Made by a program: the position numbers and the translations under genes. The notes under the pieces were generated by a model that had not been told where the DNA came from, made no database searches, and saw nothing but the letters and a program-made list of their open reading frames with translations. Positions 8,232 to 16,470 of a DNA stretch of 53,011 bases are shown one piece after another. This stretch comes from an uncultured Clostridia bacterium (GTDB taxonomy: Bacteria; Bacillota; Clostridia; Peptostreptococcales; Anaerovoracaceae), in the NCBI GenBank assembly GCA_938049335.1, contig CALIYX010000007.1, forward strand, positions 1 to 53,011, in the 5' to 3' direction. The first letter of the stretch is position 1. The number at the start of each line of letters is the position of its first letter.

Positions 8232-9053
8232 TTAGTCCTCTATGAGAACCTTTGCTAGTGGTTCGATGTCCTCGCAGTTATACTCTTCGATTCTTCCCTC
8301 GTCACAAGCTTTAGCTAGCTCTGGATCAATGCGAAGCTTTGCTACGTTTGTGATACCGTGCTTTGCTGCAATCTCATCAATGTGACTGTCACCAAAGATC
8401 TTGTGCTCTCCACCGCAATCAGGACACTTGAAATATGACATATTCTCAACTAGTCCAAGAATTGGAATGCTCATCATATCAGCCATCTTTGTTGCCTTCT
8501 CAACTATCATTCCAACAAGCTGCTGTGGTGATGTTACAACTACTATACCGTCAACTGGAAGTGACTGGTATACTGTTAGGGCAACATCTCCTGTTCCAGG
8601 TGGCATGTCGACAAACATTACATCAACATCACCCCAGATAACATCGCTCCAGAACTGAGTGATAACTCCACCTAGAACTGGGCCTCTCCATACAACAGGA
8701 TCTGTCTTGTTCTCTAAAAGAAGGTTAACTGACATAACCTTGATGCCTTCCTTTGTCATTACAGGGAAGAGTGTCTTTCCATCTCCCTCTGCACGTTGAT
8801 CAAGGCCAAATGTATTAGGAATAGAAGGTCCTGTGATATCGCCATCTAGGATAGCAACGCTCTTACCAGCACGTGCCGCTGCAACTGCAAGCATCGAAGT
8901 AACCGATGACTTACCAACGCCTCCCTTACCGCTGACAACACCTATAACCTTTCTAACATCGCTGTTAACATTCATCTCAGCGATTGGAACTCCTGAATCT
9001 TTACTTCCGCAGCTCTTTCCGCATGAACCGCAATCACTATTACAACTTGACAT
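8232..9053 (-). CDS. Mrp/NBP35 (ApbC) family iron-sulfur carrier ATPase
   Basis: P-loop NTPase of the Mrp/ApbC family that carries and transfers [4Fe-4S] clusters to target proteins in the cytosol. The 273 residues include a Cys-rich N-terminus (CNSDCGSCGKSC) of the kind that binds a cluster. The deviant Walker A GVVSGKGGVGKSSVTSML lies near 38-55, DGDITGPSIPN is the MinD/Mrp signature near 71, and VDMPPGTGDVALT is Walker B. The cluster-bridging CxxC motif appears as FKCPDCGGEHKIFG near 216, so the bridging cysteines are intact. ATG at 9053 follows AAAGGAGAAATTTT. A strong terminator follows it. Confidence 0.92.
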   Translation of the reverse strand: MSSCNSDCGSCGKSCGSKDSGVPIAEMNVNSDVRKVIGVVSGKGGVGKSSVTSMLAVAAARAGKSVAILDGDITGPSIPNTFGLDQRAEGDGKTLFPVMTKEGIKVMSVNLLLENKTDPVVWRGPVLGGVITQFWSDVIWGDVDVMFVDMPPGTGDVALTVYQSLPVDGIVVVTSPQQLVGMIVEKATKMADMMSIPILGLVENMSYFKCPDCGGEHKIFGDSHIDEIAAKHGITNVAKLRIDPELAKACDEGRIEEYNCEDIEPLAKVLIED

Positions 9054-9107
9054 AAAATTTCTCCTTTCTGTCTATCATTACTCTATATTGTCTACTAAAT
9101 TCTTTTC

Positions 9108-10049
9108 CTAAAACATGCCTAAGCTTTTGAATAGGAAAATCCAAAAAAACATTGTTATACTTGAGAACAGTGACGAAACAATAAGCGAGTTACCCGCCAA
9201 AACTCCGTCGCAGTTCATATTCTCTGCCATCGTATATGATGCGATCGCAGAAGGTGCAGCAAATATTGCAATCAAAGTTACAAAATCCGCATCCCTAAAT
9301 CCCATCAAAGCCGCTACGCCAAGCACTAACGCCGGTACCACTATGAGCCTTCCGACTACAGCGTATGTCAAATTACGACCGCACTCCTTTATCTGTGAAA
9401 ACTCAAACGATATTCCTAAAATGACAAGCGTCAGAGGCGTTGCAACCGCAGCCATATCTGATACCAGCTTCTCTAGGAAGAAAGGTAGCTTAACTCCTAG
9501 CACTAGGCTCAATATTCCAAGCACTGCTCCCTCGAGCATAGGATTCTTAGCAAGCTTAATCAGCATATCCTTTAGGTTTGCCTTACCACCACCGTAATAC
9601 TCTAGGGTAAGAATTGCAAGTATATTATTAATCGGTATGACTACCGCGATCATAAGTGCCGTAGACGCAAGCTCACTTGCACCACTTATGCTCGAAACTA
9701 TTGGAAGTCCCATGAGCACAAAATTACTTCGGTATATAGCCTGAATCAAAGAACCTCTGGTCGGATTCGAAGGCTCTACCCTAAGCACGAATATCGTCGT
9801 AAGTACATACACAATCAGCACAGCCATTATACCATAAAGCATGAGCCTATAGTTAATCGCTTTGTCAACTCCATTGCTATATATACTGTTGAACATCAAA
9901 GCCGAAAAGAATACCTTGAAGGCCATCTTATTCAGCTTGCGATTTTCTTCCTTTGATATGAGACTAGATCTTCTGACCAGCATTCCAATGCCTACAAGAA
10001 TAAACATCGGCACCACAGCTTCAAAGGCTATTACAAAACTATTTAACAT
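9108..10049 (-). CDS. AEC (auxin efflux carrier) family transporter
   Basis: Second AEC-type secondary carrier, 313 residues with about ten hydrophobic helices in two halves split near residue 165 by a charged loop (YYGGGKANLKDMLIKLAKN). NFVLMGLPIVSSISGA is the first-half signature corresponding to the NTGFMGFPI block of the other copy. The second half has IFAAPSAIASYTMAENMNCD, the usual AxPSAVxS... motif. It starts 12 bases after the ferredoxin-like gene stop, so the two are probably cotranscribed. The ribosome binding site is weak (AGGTTTAGAG), which fits translational coupling. Transported solute unknown. Confidence 0.86.
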   Translation of the reverse strand: MLNSFVIAFEAVVPMFILVGIGMLVRRSSLISKEENRKLNKMAFKVFFSALMFNSIYSNGVDKAINYRLMLYGIMAVLIVYVLTTIFVLRVEPSNPTRGSLIQAIYRSNFVLMGLPIVSSISGASELASTALMIAVVIPINNILAILTLEYYGGGKANLKDMLIKLAKNPMLEGAVLGILSLVLGVKLPFFLEKLVSDMAAVATPLTLVILGISFEFSQIKECGRNLTYAVVGRLIVVPALVLGVAALMGFRDADFVTLIAIFAAPSAIASYTMAENMNCDGVLAGNSLIVSSLFSSITMFFWIFLFKSLGMF

Positions 10050-10061
10050 CTCTAAACCTAT

Positions 10062-10505
10062 CTAATACTGCTGCCCGATGAACTCGCAGGACTTACATTC
10101 CTCTCTCTCAGGGTTTTCCGGGTCACAGTAGAGCGGTTTAAGACTCAAATTCTCATGGAGTCTATCGCCCATCAAAGACTTAAGTCCAGCAATCTGACAA
10201 AGCGTTCCAGCAAAGTCAACCTGCTTTCCATCCCTTAGATCGCGCATTACCTGCCTATATATCTTTGGCATATCCCTATGATAAAAATCGCTATTATACT
10301 CGTAGAACTCCTCTAGCTTAGGTAGTTCAACAGGCATATAGAGCGGACAGTATAAAACGCAGTTGTTGCACTTACTACAAGCCCCTTCGTTTATCAAAGG
10401 AAATTTCTTTTCGCCCTTGTACTCCATTTTGATTGCAGAATCCCTGCAGCCCACTATGCAGGCCGAGCATCCATTACAATCCTTAATTTTATCCATTATT
10501 TGCAT
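10062..10505 (-). CDS. Small 2[4Fe-4S] ferredoxin-like protein with an FrhB-like segment
   Basis: 147 residues. The N-terminus has two cluster motifs: CNGCSACIVGC near residues 10-20, and CSKCNNCVLYCP near 43-54. After a linker, QVDFAGTLCQIAGLKSLMG (near 95-113) matches the FSGTPCQIAGLK motif of F420-hydrogenase beta-subunit (FrhB/FdhB) proteins. The C-terminus adds CDPENPEREECKSC. Normal FrhB-domain proteins exceed 300 residues, so this is either a minimal family member or the remnant of a larger oxidoreductase; the frame itself is intact. ATG at 10505 is preceded by TTAGGAC; an ATG three codons later has no site. It is cotranscribed with the AEC carrier downstream. Likely an electron carrier, partner unknown. 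Confidence 0.72.
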   Translation of the reverse strand: MQIMDKIKDCNGCSACIVGCRDSAIKMEYKGEKKFPLINEGACSKCNNCVLYCPLYMPVELPKLEEFYEYNSDFYHRDMPKIYRQVMRDLRDGKQVDFAGTLCQIAGLKSLMGDRLHENLSLKPLYCDPENPEREECKSCEFIGQQY

Positions 10506-10591
10506 GATTTTAGTCCTAAATTTTCTCTACTATTATTTCATTTATACTATTTTTGCTTGTTTTAATCACATAATTTCGCATCAAAGCGATA

Positions 10592-12895
10592 TTATATAAA
10601 TCGGCCATAAATAGACCTAATCGCTTCTGCATAGTCGGTTGCCGCAACGGCTATGAGAATGCTAATCTGATCTTGACCGTGGTCTATGAGCTTGACATCT
10701 ATGCGTCTACCTGCAAGCGCTGAAAGCGTTTTGATAACGACTGTTGGCGAGCTTCCTAGCTCTCTTCCAACAACGCCGATAACTGCGATATCTTTGGTTA
10801 TATCGATTTTGATTCCACTGGCGAGCTTGCGAAGGCTTGCCTCTATCTCAAAGAAGCTGAGGTTAGTTTTCTCAAAGCTATCCTTAGGCACAAGAAGAAT
10901 AAGTGAATCTATTCCCGCGATGATATTTGTAATCTTAACTGAGCTATCAGCAAAGAAATCTAAAATGCTCTGGCGAAGATTAGTATCGTCGTTTAATCCA
11001 GTCTTCTCAAGCTTTATTACCACAAATCCACGCTTACCGGAAATACCTGCGATTTCCATGCTCTCCTTGTAGTACTTCTTATCCTTTACTACTAAGGTTC
11101 CCGCAGCCTCTGGATCCATTGTATTTTTGATTATGATAGGGATTCCAAGCTTAACCACAGGCTCAACTACATCAGGATGCATAACCGTAGCACCTAGATA
11201 TGAAAGCTCTCTAAGCTCCTTATATGTCATAACTGGCACCGTAACAGGGTTTCTAACAATACTAGGATCCGCCATCAAAATTCCCGAAACATCTGTCCAG
11301 TTCTCGTAGAGGTCAGCGTGAAGTGCTGCAGCAACAAGAGATGCCGAAATGTCAGAGCCACCTCTGCTGAATGTCTCAACGCTTCCATCCTCTGCAAAGC
11401 TTCCGTAAAAGCCCGGTATGACCGCTCTAGGTAGTTTAGCGCATCTATCCGATATGGCCTTTAGGGTTTCATCCATAAGAAGCTTGCCATCATTATCAAA
11501 GAAGACTATATCCTGTGCATCGACAAACTGCCACGGCTCGCCAAGATATGCCGCCATTAGCTTTCCGTTCAGGTACTCACCTCGGCTTGTGATATATGCC
11601 TTGCCATGACCCTCCTCGAAGATGTCGTGTTCTATCTTTGCAAATTCTGCTTCTATATCAACTCCCGCGCCAAGCTCTTCCTCAATCTCGACAAATCTTT
11701 CTTTTATCTCAGCAAGGAGCTCCCTAGCGTGATTCAAGTCTAGGTTTATTCCCCCGCCAACGCAGGTGCTATCTGCAAGCTCAACAAGAAGGTCTGTCAC
11801 CTTAGTGTCTCTAGCATCGCGCTTTCCCGGTGCAGAAACAACAACAAACCTGCGGTTATTATCAGCTTCAATTATTTCCTTTGCGACTTTGAACCTGTCA
11901 GCTCCTGCAAGTGATGTTCCACCAAACTTTGATATAGTAAGGTCGGATTTCTCTAAATCCATAGCCTCACACGCCTCTTGCTGTATGCAATTTATATCGT
12001 AAGGTGTCGACTGGTAAACGAAATAGTTCAGCCAGTTTGAGAACAAAAGGTTAGCGCATGAACGCCAAATTACCACTGGCTCCCTGCTAGGATCATCATC
12101 AGGGTAGTAGTTACAAGGTACTTTAGGATTTTTGCCCTGCTTTAAATCTCTCTCATACTCCTTCTGAAGCGTATCCGCATCGTACTCTGAGTGTCCCATT
12201 ATGAAAATCTGCTTGTCATCATTTGATTTAATCGCAAAAATCCCTGCCTCGTCTGACTCTGCCACGACCTTAATATCCTCACAAGCCTCGACAGCCTCGA
12301 CATCAACATCCGTATACCTAGAATGTGGCACGTAAAAAACATCGTCATAGCCCCTAAAGAGCATTCCCGTCTTGTATCTCAAATGGTGTTTATATACGCC
12401 TGAAAGCTTCTCTGGAAGCACGTGCTTCTTGATTCCGTAGTGGTAGTAGAGTCCAGCCTGCGCTCCCCAGCAAATGTAGAAAGTGCTGTGAACGTGCGAC
12501 TTTGACCACTCCATGATTTCACAAAGCTCATCCCAGTACTCGACTTCCTCAAACTCCATGAGCTCAACAGGAGCACCTGTAACTATCATTCCATCGTAGT
12601 AGTTCTGTTTAATCTGCTCAAAATTCTTATAGAAAGCGAGCATATGCTCCTCTGGTGTATTCTGTGATTTATGACTTGCGGTTTGAAGCAGCTCAAGCTC
12701 GACCTGAAGGGGCGAGTTTCCCAAAAGTCTTGTAAGCTGCGTTTCTGTATCTATCTTTGTTGGCATCAGATTGAGAATCAAAATCTGCAAAGGTCTGATG
12801 TCCTGAGTCATAGCACGGCTATCTGTCATTACAAATACGTTTTCGTTTGTTAGCGTTTCGACAGCCGGTAGATTGTTCGGCACTCTAATTGGCAT
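10592..12895 (-). CDS. Fused homoserine O-acyltransferase (MetA) - aspartokinase
   Basis: One 767-residue frame joining two enzymes of the aspartate family. Residues 1 to about 306 are a complete MetA: Cys142 in FYICWGAQAG, His235 and Glu237 in MGHSEYD fall at the same numbers as the E. coli catalytic residues. Residue 111 is Glu (TGAPVELMEF), the residue linked to acetyl-CoA rather than succinyl-CoA use, so homoserine O-acetyltransferase is predicted. After a short linker (about 307-317) comes a full aspartokinase: KFGGTS at 323-328, VVVSAPGKRDARDTKVTDLL, FSRGGSDISASL, and C-terminal ACT domains (about 630-767). The start is ATG at 12895 after AGGAGGAGTATAGC. A possible internal start is ATG 11962 (Met312), preceded by AAGAGGCGTGTGAGGCT, which could yield free aspartokinase of 456 residues. 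The leader is only about 30 bases and no SAM riboswitch or T-box is seen. Confidence 0.95.
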   Translation of the reverse strand: MPIRVPNNLPAVETLTNENVFVMTDSRAMTQDIRPLQILILNLMPTKIDTETQLTRLLGNSPLQVELELLQTASHKSQNTPEEHMLAFYKNFEQIKQNYYDGMIVTGAPVELMEFEEVEYWDELCEIMEWSKSHVHSTFYICWGAQAGLYYHYGIKKHVLPEKLSGVYKHHLRYKTGMLFRGYDDVFYVPHSRYTDVDVEAVEACEDIKVVAESDEAGIFAIKSNDDKQIFIMGHSEYDADTLQKEYERDLKQGKNPKVPCNYYPDDDPSREPVVIWRSCANLLFSNWLNYFVYQSTPYDINCIQQEACEAMDLEKSDLTISKFGGTSLAGADRFKVAKEIIEADNNRRFVVVSAPGKRDARDTKVTDLLVELADSTCVGGGINLDLNHARELLAEIKERFVEIEEELGAGVDIEAEFAKIEHDIFEEGHGKAYITSRGEYLNGKLMAAYLGEPWQFVDAQDIVFFDNDGKLLMDETLKAISDRCAKLPRAVIPGFYGSFAEDGSVETFSRGGSDISASLVAAALHADLYENWTDVSGILMADPSIVRNPVTVPVMTYKELRELSYLGATVMHPDVVEPVVKLGIPIIIKNTMDPEAAGTLVVKDKKYYKESMEIAGISGKRGFVVIKLEKTGLNDDTNLRQSILDFFADSSVKITNIIAGIDSLILLVPKDSFEKTNLSFFEIEASLRKLASGIKIDITKDIAVIGVVGRELGSSPTVVIKTLSALAGRRIDVKLIDHGQDQISILIAVAATDYAEAIRSIYGRFI

Positions 12896-13024
12896 GCTAT
12901 ACTCCTCCTGATCAAATTTATGTATACATTTCATTATACCCTAAAATCAGCATATCTGCACATAAATTCCCATAACAAAGTCAAAGGAAATTCAAGACAT
13001 AATGAGAAAATAATGTGAAATCAC

Positions 13025-13053
13025 TTGCACTTAATCAATTAATCGTATATAAT
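13025..13053 (+). promoter_or_regulatory. rpsT promoter
   Basis: TTGCAC (13025-13030), a 17-base spacer, and TATAAT (13048-13053): a near-consensus promoter 64 bases before the rpsT start codon. Confidence 0.85.
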
Positions 13054-13116
13054 ATTTTGCGTATATGCGAATTATATTAGTATTGCTAAAGATTAAAGAA
13101 TAGTGGGGTAAAAATT

Positions 13117-13389
13117 ATGGCAAATATCAAATCCGCAAAAAAAAGAATCAAAGTTATTGACAAGAAAACTGCAAGAAACAGACGTGTAAAGGACCATGTC
13201 AAAGAAGCTCTTCGTCAGTTTGACGATGCAGTTGTATCAGGCGACATGAATGTAGCAGCAGAGAAGCTTACTTTAGCAGAAAAGAAGCTTATGCAAGCAG
13301 CAGCAAAGGGTTCTATCAACAAGCACGCAGCTTCAAGAAAGGTTTCCCGTATAACAAAGAGATTCAACGCTGCAAAGTCAGCAAAATAA
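13117..13389 (+). CDS. rpsT: 30S ribosomal protein S20
   Basis: Primary 16S rRNA-binding protein of the small subunit, 90 residues, strongly basic and helical. The N-terminus MANIKSAKKRIKVIDKKTARN and the C-terminal block GSINKHAASRKVSRITKRFNA are the family signature. ATG at 13117 follows AGTGGGG. It has a strong promoter of its own. The 3' untranslated region is unusually long and structured (see the RNA entry at 13409-13531). It is divergent from the metA-lysC fusion. Confidence 0.98.
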   Translation: MANIKSAKKRIKVIDKKTARNRRVKDHVKEALRQFDDAVVSGDMNVAAEKLTLAEKKLMQAAAKGSINKHAASRKVSRITKRFNAAKSAK

Positions 13390-13408
13390 GTCTCACCCGT
13401 CCCCACCA

Positions 13409-13531
13409 GTGTATAAGTTAAATACACATGCAAATGAGCAAATGCGATGGATGTGTCTCCCATCGCCACGTAAATAACGCCAAGGCGTGGAATATGTAAA
13501 AGACTTTAACCGAAGTTAAAGTCTTTTTTAG
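13409..13531 (+). ncRNA. Structured rpsT 3' region, candidate 3'-UTR-derived RNA
   Basis: After the rpsT stop the transcript holds three tandem hairpins before the terminator: GTGTAT...ATACAC (13409-13427), GCGATGG...CCATCGC (13443-13465) and CCACG...CGTGG (about 13465-13489). They precede the terminator stem at 13498-13531. A plain terminator would need only the last one. This could be a processed small RNA or a stabilising 3' end. No known family was recognised. Confidence 0.4.
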
Positions 13532-13533
13532 TA
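13498..13533 (+). terminator. rpsT terminator
   Basis: AAAAGACTTTAAC, loop CGAA, GTTAAAGTCTTTTTT: a 13-bp stem with a stable tetraloop and a T run. Confidence 0.92.
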
Positions 13534-13590
13534 TTATGAAAAATGTCTATTACACAAAATCGCATTTTAGTTTTACACATTATGTTCAAA

Positions 13591-14349
13591 CTATGAAAAA
13601 TATTTATCTATGAATTCTTTTAGTGATTCATACTTTCCGCTGTCATTATTCTTCAGCTTTAACTCATCCTTATCCAAAGCATTCATAGAGATTTTATCAT
13701 TTCCATCGTTTGCTTCACCACTACTTATTTCCCTACTTCCGTATTGAGCACCAAGTATATTGTAGTACCCCGTTTCCTCATTATACATTGCGAAGAAGAT
13801 ATATGTTTTTCCAACTTCAATATCTATATCGCCATCTTCTTTCCATTCATAGAAATTAGCATTTTTATCGATATTTTCGTTTCCTGATTCCTTACGGTGT
13901 TTCTCTTCATTCGCAATCATCTCTACAGGGGCATCCTTCTCATATTCAGCTATGGAAATAATTCCTCCCGCTCTGTAATAATTTATGCTATCGCTATCTA
14001 CACTACCTTTTATGCTTTTAAGCACTCTCATTTTCCCATACTCAGCTGGTATTGGCGAGAATCTTCCGTTTCCTACTGTAGTACTGCAACCATCTATGCT
14101 CTCAACCTTTGCTATAAATACATGAGATACAAAATCACGAAGCGCTGGAACATCGCTTATATCGATAACATTATCTGAATCTATCGTTACATGGTTCAGA
14201 TTTTTTTCGCCTATGCTAAGCTTATCACGATAACTTATACTTGAATTGTTCTCTTGAATATTAGTTACCTTTGCATCTTTTTTACCACAGCCTGAAAGTA
14301 CAATCAAAAGACACAGCAACAACAAAACTATGCTATATATTCTTTTCAT
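13591..14349 (-). CDS. Lipoprotein of unknown function
   Basis: 252 residues with a lipoprotein signal: basic MKRIYS, a hydrophobic core of Leu, Ile and Val, and lipobox VLSGCGKK with the modified Cys near residue 21. The mature part is charged and contains segments such as FIAKVESIDGCSTTVGN and VGKTYIFFAMYNEETGYYN. This pattern resembles small extracellular beta-domain proteins, but I recognise no named domain. It starts 29 bases after the metalloprotease gene on the same strand, so the two form a likely operon of exported proteins. A role tied to the protease, such as inhibitor or partner, is only a guess. Confidence 0.75.
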   Translation of the reverse strand: MKRIYSIVLLLLCLLIVLSGCGKKDAKVTNIQENNSSISYRDKLSIGEKNLNHVTIDSDNVIDISDVPALRDFVSHVFIAKVESIDGCSTTVGNGRFSPIPAEYGKMRVLKSIKGSVDSDSINYYRAGGIISIAEYEKDAPVEMIANEEKHRKESGNENIDKNANFYEWKEDGDIDIEVGKTYIFFAMYNEETGYYNILGAQYGSREISSGEANDGNDKISMNALDKDELKLKNNDSGKYESLKEFIDKYFS

Positions 14350-14378
14350 TTTCTTTTCCTCCTATATGTGTTATTCAA

Positions 14379-14945
14379 CTAATATCTACCATACATTTGA
14401 ACAATTTCGTCATTATCAATTTTTTGGGGTCTTTCTACTTGTCTTCCTTTTCCAGTTTGGCACATAATACTATACTTATTATTAGTATGTGCCAACCCCA
14501 ATGCGTGACCTAATTCATGGGCAGCAACACCATCATGGTTTATTGATTGATCATATTTGTATTTATCATTAAAAAGAATTTGACAATATAAATAGTTTGT
14601 ACTCGGACTTTGACTATTATTATTGCTATCAAAAAAAGCTGTATATGCTATTGTATAGTTGTTTTGATAATATGTATAATAATCAACTGTACTTCCATTA
14701 GTGCTTGAGACTGGAATAAGATAAATTGGATTATCATATCCTGTGTACATCCAATTATGTGATGCATTACTTATATTTTGTGTATATGCACTAGCTCCAC
14801 CATTTACCGTATATGCCATATTTCTAGGTCCATTTATAAGTTTTCCACCAAATTTGGCTGCATGTACATTTTCTACCATAATACATACCAAAATTATCAC
14901 AGCAAAAGCTATGACGAAGAGTTTGTGTTTCCTTTTAATTAACAT
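14379..14945 (-). CDS. Secreted matrixin-like zinc metalloprotease
   Basis: 188 residues. The zinc-binding consensus HELGHALGLAH (near residues 141-151) fits HExGHxxGxxH of metzincins, with a Met-turn SIMCQTGK seven residues further on. The N-terminus is an export signal: basic MLIKRKHKLF, a hydrophobic VIAFAVIILVCIMV core and a likely cleavage after VHAA. There is no propeptide or cysteine-switch motif, so the catalytic domain is minimal. The mature region is rich in Asn, Tyr and Ser, typical of extracellular enzymes in these bacteria. The ribosome binding site (GGAGGATTACGGAT) precedes ATG 14945. It is followed by a lipoprotein gene in the same operon. The target protein is unknown. Confidence 0.85.
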   Translation of the reverse strand: MLIKRKHKLFVIAFAVIILVCIMVENVHAAKFGGKLINGPRNMAYTVNGGASAYTQNISNASHNWMYTGYDNPIYLIPVSSTNGSTVDYYTYYQNNYTIAYTAFFDSNNNSQSPSTNYLYCQILFNDKYKYDQSINHDGVAAHELGHALGLAHTNNKYSIMCQTGKGRQVERPQKIDNDEIVQMYGRY

Positions 14946-15276
14946 ATCCGTAATCCTCCATCTAAAACATTTAAGAGTTTATTTAGAAATTAGACATACA
15001 GTTTTAACTATCCTACTTTACATAAACATTTTCACCACTTCTCTCATTATTTTCCAAACACTAATTAAACTAACTTTTATTATATGATATACCACATTTA
15101 TTCAGAAATCAAACTTTTTTTAAAATATTGAGAAATTCATTATGTATTGCTTAATGATTTGCAAAAAATATACCTAACATGGTATCATTTTATTTGCATT
15201 AGTTATTCAAAATGCAAGAGAACATAGTAAAGAACGAAAGAGGTTATGGCACTTTGCTTTGTGCCGATTTGGTATT
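14946..15276. other. Divergent intergenic region, AT-rich
   Basis: About 330 bases between the metalloprotease and EEP genes. On the minus strand TTGATT and TATCAT with a 17-base gap (around 15088-15116) can serve the protease operon. On the plus strand TTGCAA (about 15160) and TATCAT (about 15184) may serve the EEP gene. I see no RNA motif or other gene here. Confidence 0.45.
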
Positions 15277-16383
15277 ATGACAAAAGAAAAAACAATTAAG
15301 CAAAAAAAACTATGGCAGAGAATTCTTAAGTACTTGCTTTGCCTAATTCTAATAGTGATTTTAAGCTTCGCTGCACTCATAGGATATCTAACTTTGACAG
15401 AATTTAACCCTGATAAGGAAGTGCCTGTTCCGCTCACAGGAAAAGGCCAAACGGATTTTGTAGATAAGTCAAAGGAAATGACTGCGGTTTCTTGGAACAT
15501 CGGCTACGGTGCTCTAGGCAAAGACGCAGACTTCTTCATGGATGGAGGAAAGAGCGTTAAGACAGCTGATGCGGATGGCGTAAATAAGAATTTAAAAGCA
15601 ATTTCATCCGAGCTAAACTCACTTGATCTGGATTTTATCTTACTTCAGGAGGTAGATGAGAACTCAAGCCGAAGCAGTGATATAAATGAAGTATCCGAAA
15701 TTCAAAATAAACTACTTAAGCAAAAGTATCAGTCAAGCTTTGCCAAGAACTTCAGTGTCAAATTCATTCCTTACCCTATTCCACCTATTGGAAAGGTTAA
15801 TTCAGGTATACAGACGCTAAGCAAGGTGAACATTAAGGACTCGACAAGAGTTCAGCTACCTTGCCCATTTGAGTGGCCTACTAGAGTAGCAAACCTCAAG
15901 AGATGTTTGACCATAAATCGCTTGCCTATAAATGGCTCGGATAAGGAATTAGTCATTGTAAACCTTCATTTAGAAGCCTATGACAATGGTGCCGGAAAGA
16001 AGGCACAGACTGAGATGTTAAGAACTTATCTTCAGACTGAAGCTGACAAAGGAAACTATGTTATCGCTGGTGGAGATTTCAATCAGACTTTCTCAGGAAC
16101 TGACACATCTATAATTAAACAATTCGACGGAACATGGAAACCACCTGTTCTAGATACGGATAAGTTCGATAGCTCATGGCAGTTTTTGATGGATACTAAG
16201 ACAGCAAGTTGCAGAAGTCTTGATAAACCACTTACAAGCCTAGACACAAATAAGTTTCAGTTCTACATCATCGATGGATTTATTGTTTCATCAAATGTAG
16301 AGGTAACATCGCTTGAGACAAAGCAAATGGGTTTTGAGAATACTGATCATAATCCAGTCGTTCTAAAGTTCAAACTTAAATAA
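15277..16383 (+). CDS. Membrane-anchored endonuclease/exonuclease/phosphatase (EEP) family hydrolase
   Basis: DNase I-like metal-dependent phosphohydrolase; substrates in this superfamily range from DNA to sphingolipids and phosphoinositides, so the target is open. From ATG 15277 it has 368 residues; a TTG at 15259 is possible, and neither start has a convincing ribosome binding site. A basic N-terminus and one hydrophobic helix (LLCLILIVILSFAALIGYL) act as an anchor with the catalytic domain outside. Catalytic landmarks are SWNIGYG, LLQEVDENSSR with the metal-binding Glu, VIVNLHLEAY, GGDFNQTFSG, and C-terminal NTDHNPVVLKF with the catalytic Asp-His. Its original terminator is now displaced by an insertion sequence that begins 10 bases after the stop codon. 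Confidence 0.85.
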   Translation: MTKEKTIKQKKLWQRILKYLLCLILIVILSFAALIGYLTLTEFNPDKEVPVPLTGKGQTDFVDKSKEMTAVSWNIGYGALGKDADFFMDGGKSVKTADADGVNKNLKAISSELNSLDLDFILLQEVDENSSRSSDINEVSEIQNKLLKQKYQSSFAKNFSVKFIPYPIPPIGKVNSGIQTLSKVNIKDSTRVQLPCPFEWPTRVANLKRCLTINRLPINGSDKELVIVNLHLEAYDNGAGKKAQTEMLRTYLQTEADKGNYVIAGGDFNQTFSGTDTSIIKQFDGTWKPPVLDTDKFDSSWQFLMDTKTASCRSLDKPLTSLDTNKFQFYIIDGFIVSSNVEVTSLETKQMGFENTDHNPVVLKFKLK

Positions 16384-16384
16384 C

Positions 16385-16392
16385 AAAAAAGG
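16385..16392. repeat. 8-bp target-site duplication, left copy
   Basis: AAAAAAGG immediately outside the left inverted repeat; the identical 8-mer lies at 17737-17744 outside the right end. Eight base pairs is the usual duplication length for IS256-family elements. Confidence 0.85.
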
Positions 16393-16417
16393 GGGCTATA
16401 GGACAAAAAGTGTGTGT
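16393..16417 (+). repeat. Left terminal inverted repeat
   Basis: 25 bases, perfectly complementary to 17712-17736. It begins GGGCTATAGG. Confidence 0.92.
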
Positions 16418-16419
16418 AA

Positions 16420-16470
16420 AAACCGACATAACTGTTGATATTTCAATAGTTATGTCGGTTTAATCTTTTT
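16420..16470 (+). terminator. Terminator hairpin inside the IS left end
   Basis: AAACCGACATAACT and AGTTATGTCGGTTT pair (16420-16461; 18 of 19 positions including the TTGA/TCAA extension), followed by AATCTTTTTT. It would stop outside transcription from reaching the transposase gene, a known self-limiting device in insertion sequences. Confidence 0.8.

Noticed and set aside
12896..13024. SAM riboswitch or T-box before the metA-aspartokinase fusion
   Set aside because: The leader from the TATAAT at 12938-12933 to the start is about 30 bases, with no matching structure.
15246..15299. 17-codon leader peptide frame overlapping the EEP gene start
   Set aside because: The spacing between AGAGG and its ATG is too short, and the frame shows no feature of a regulatory peptide.
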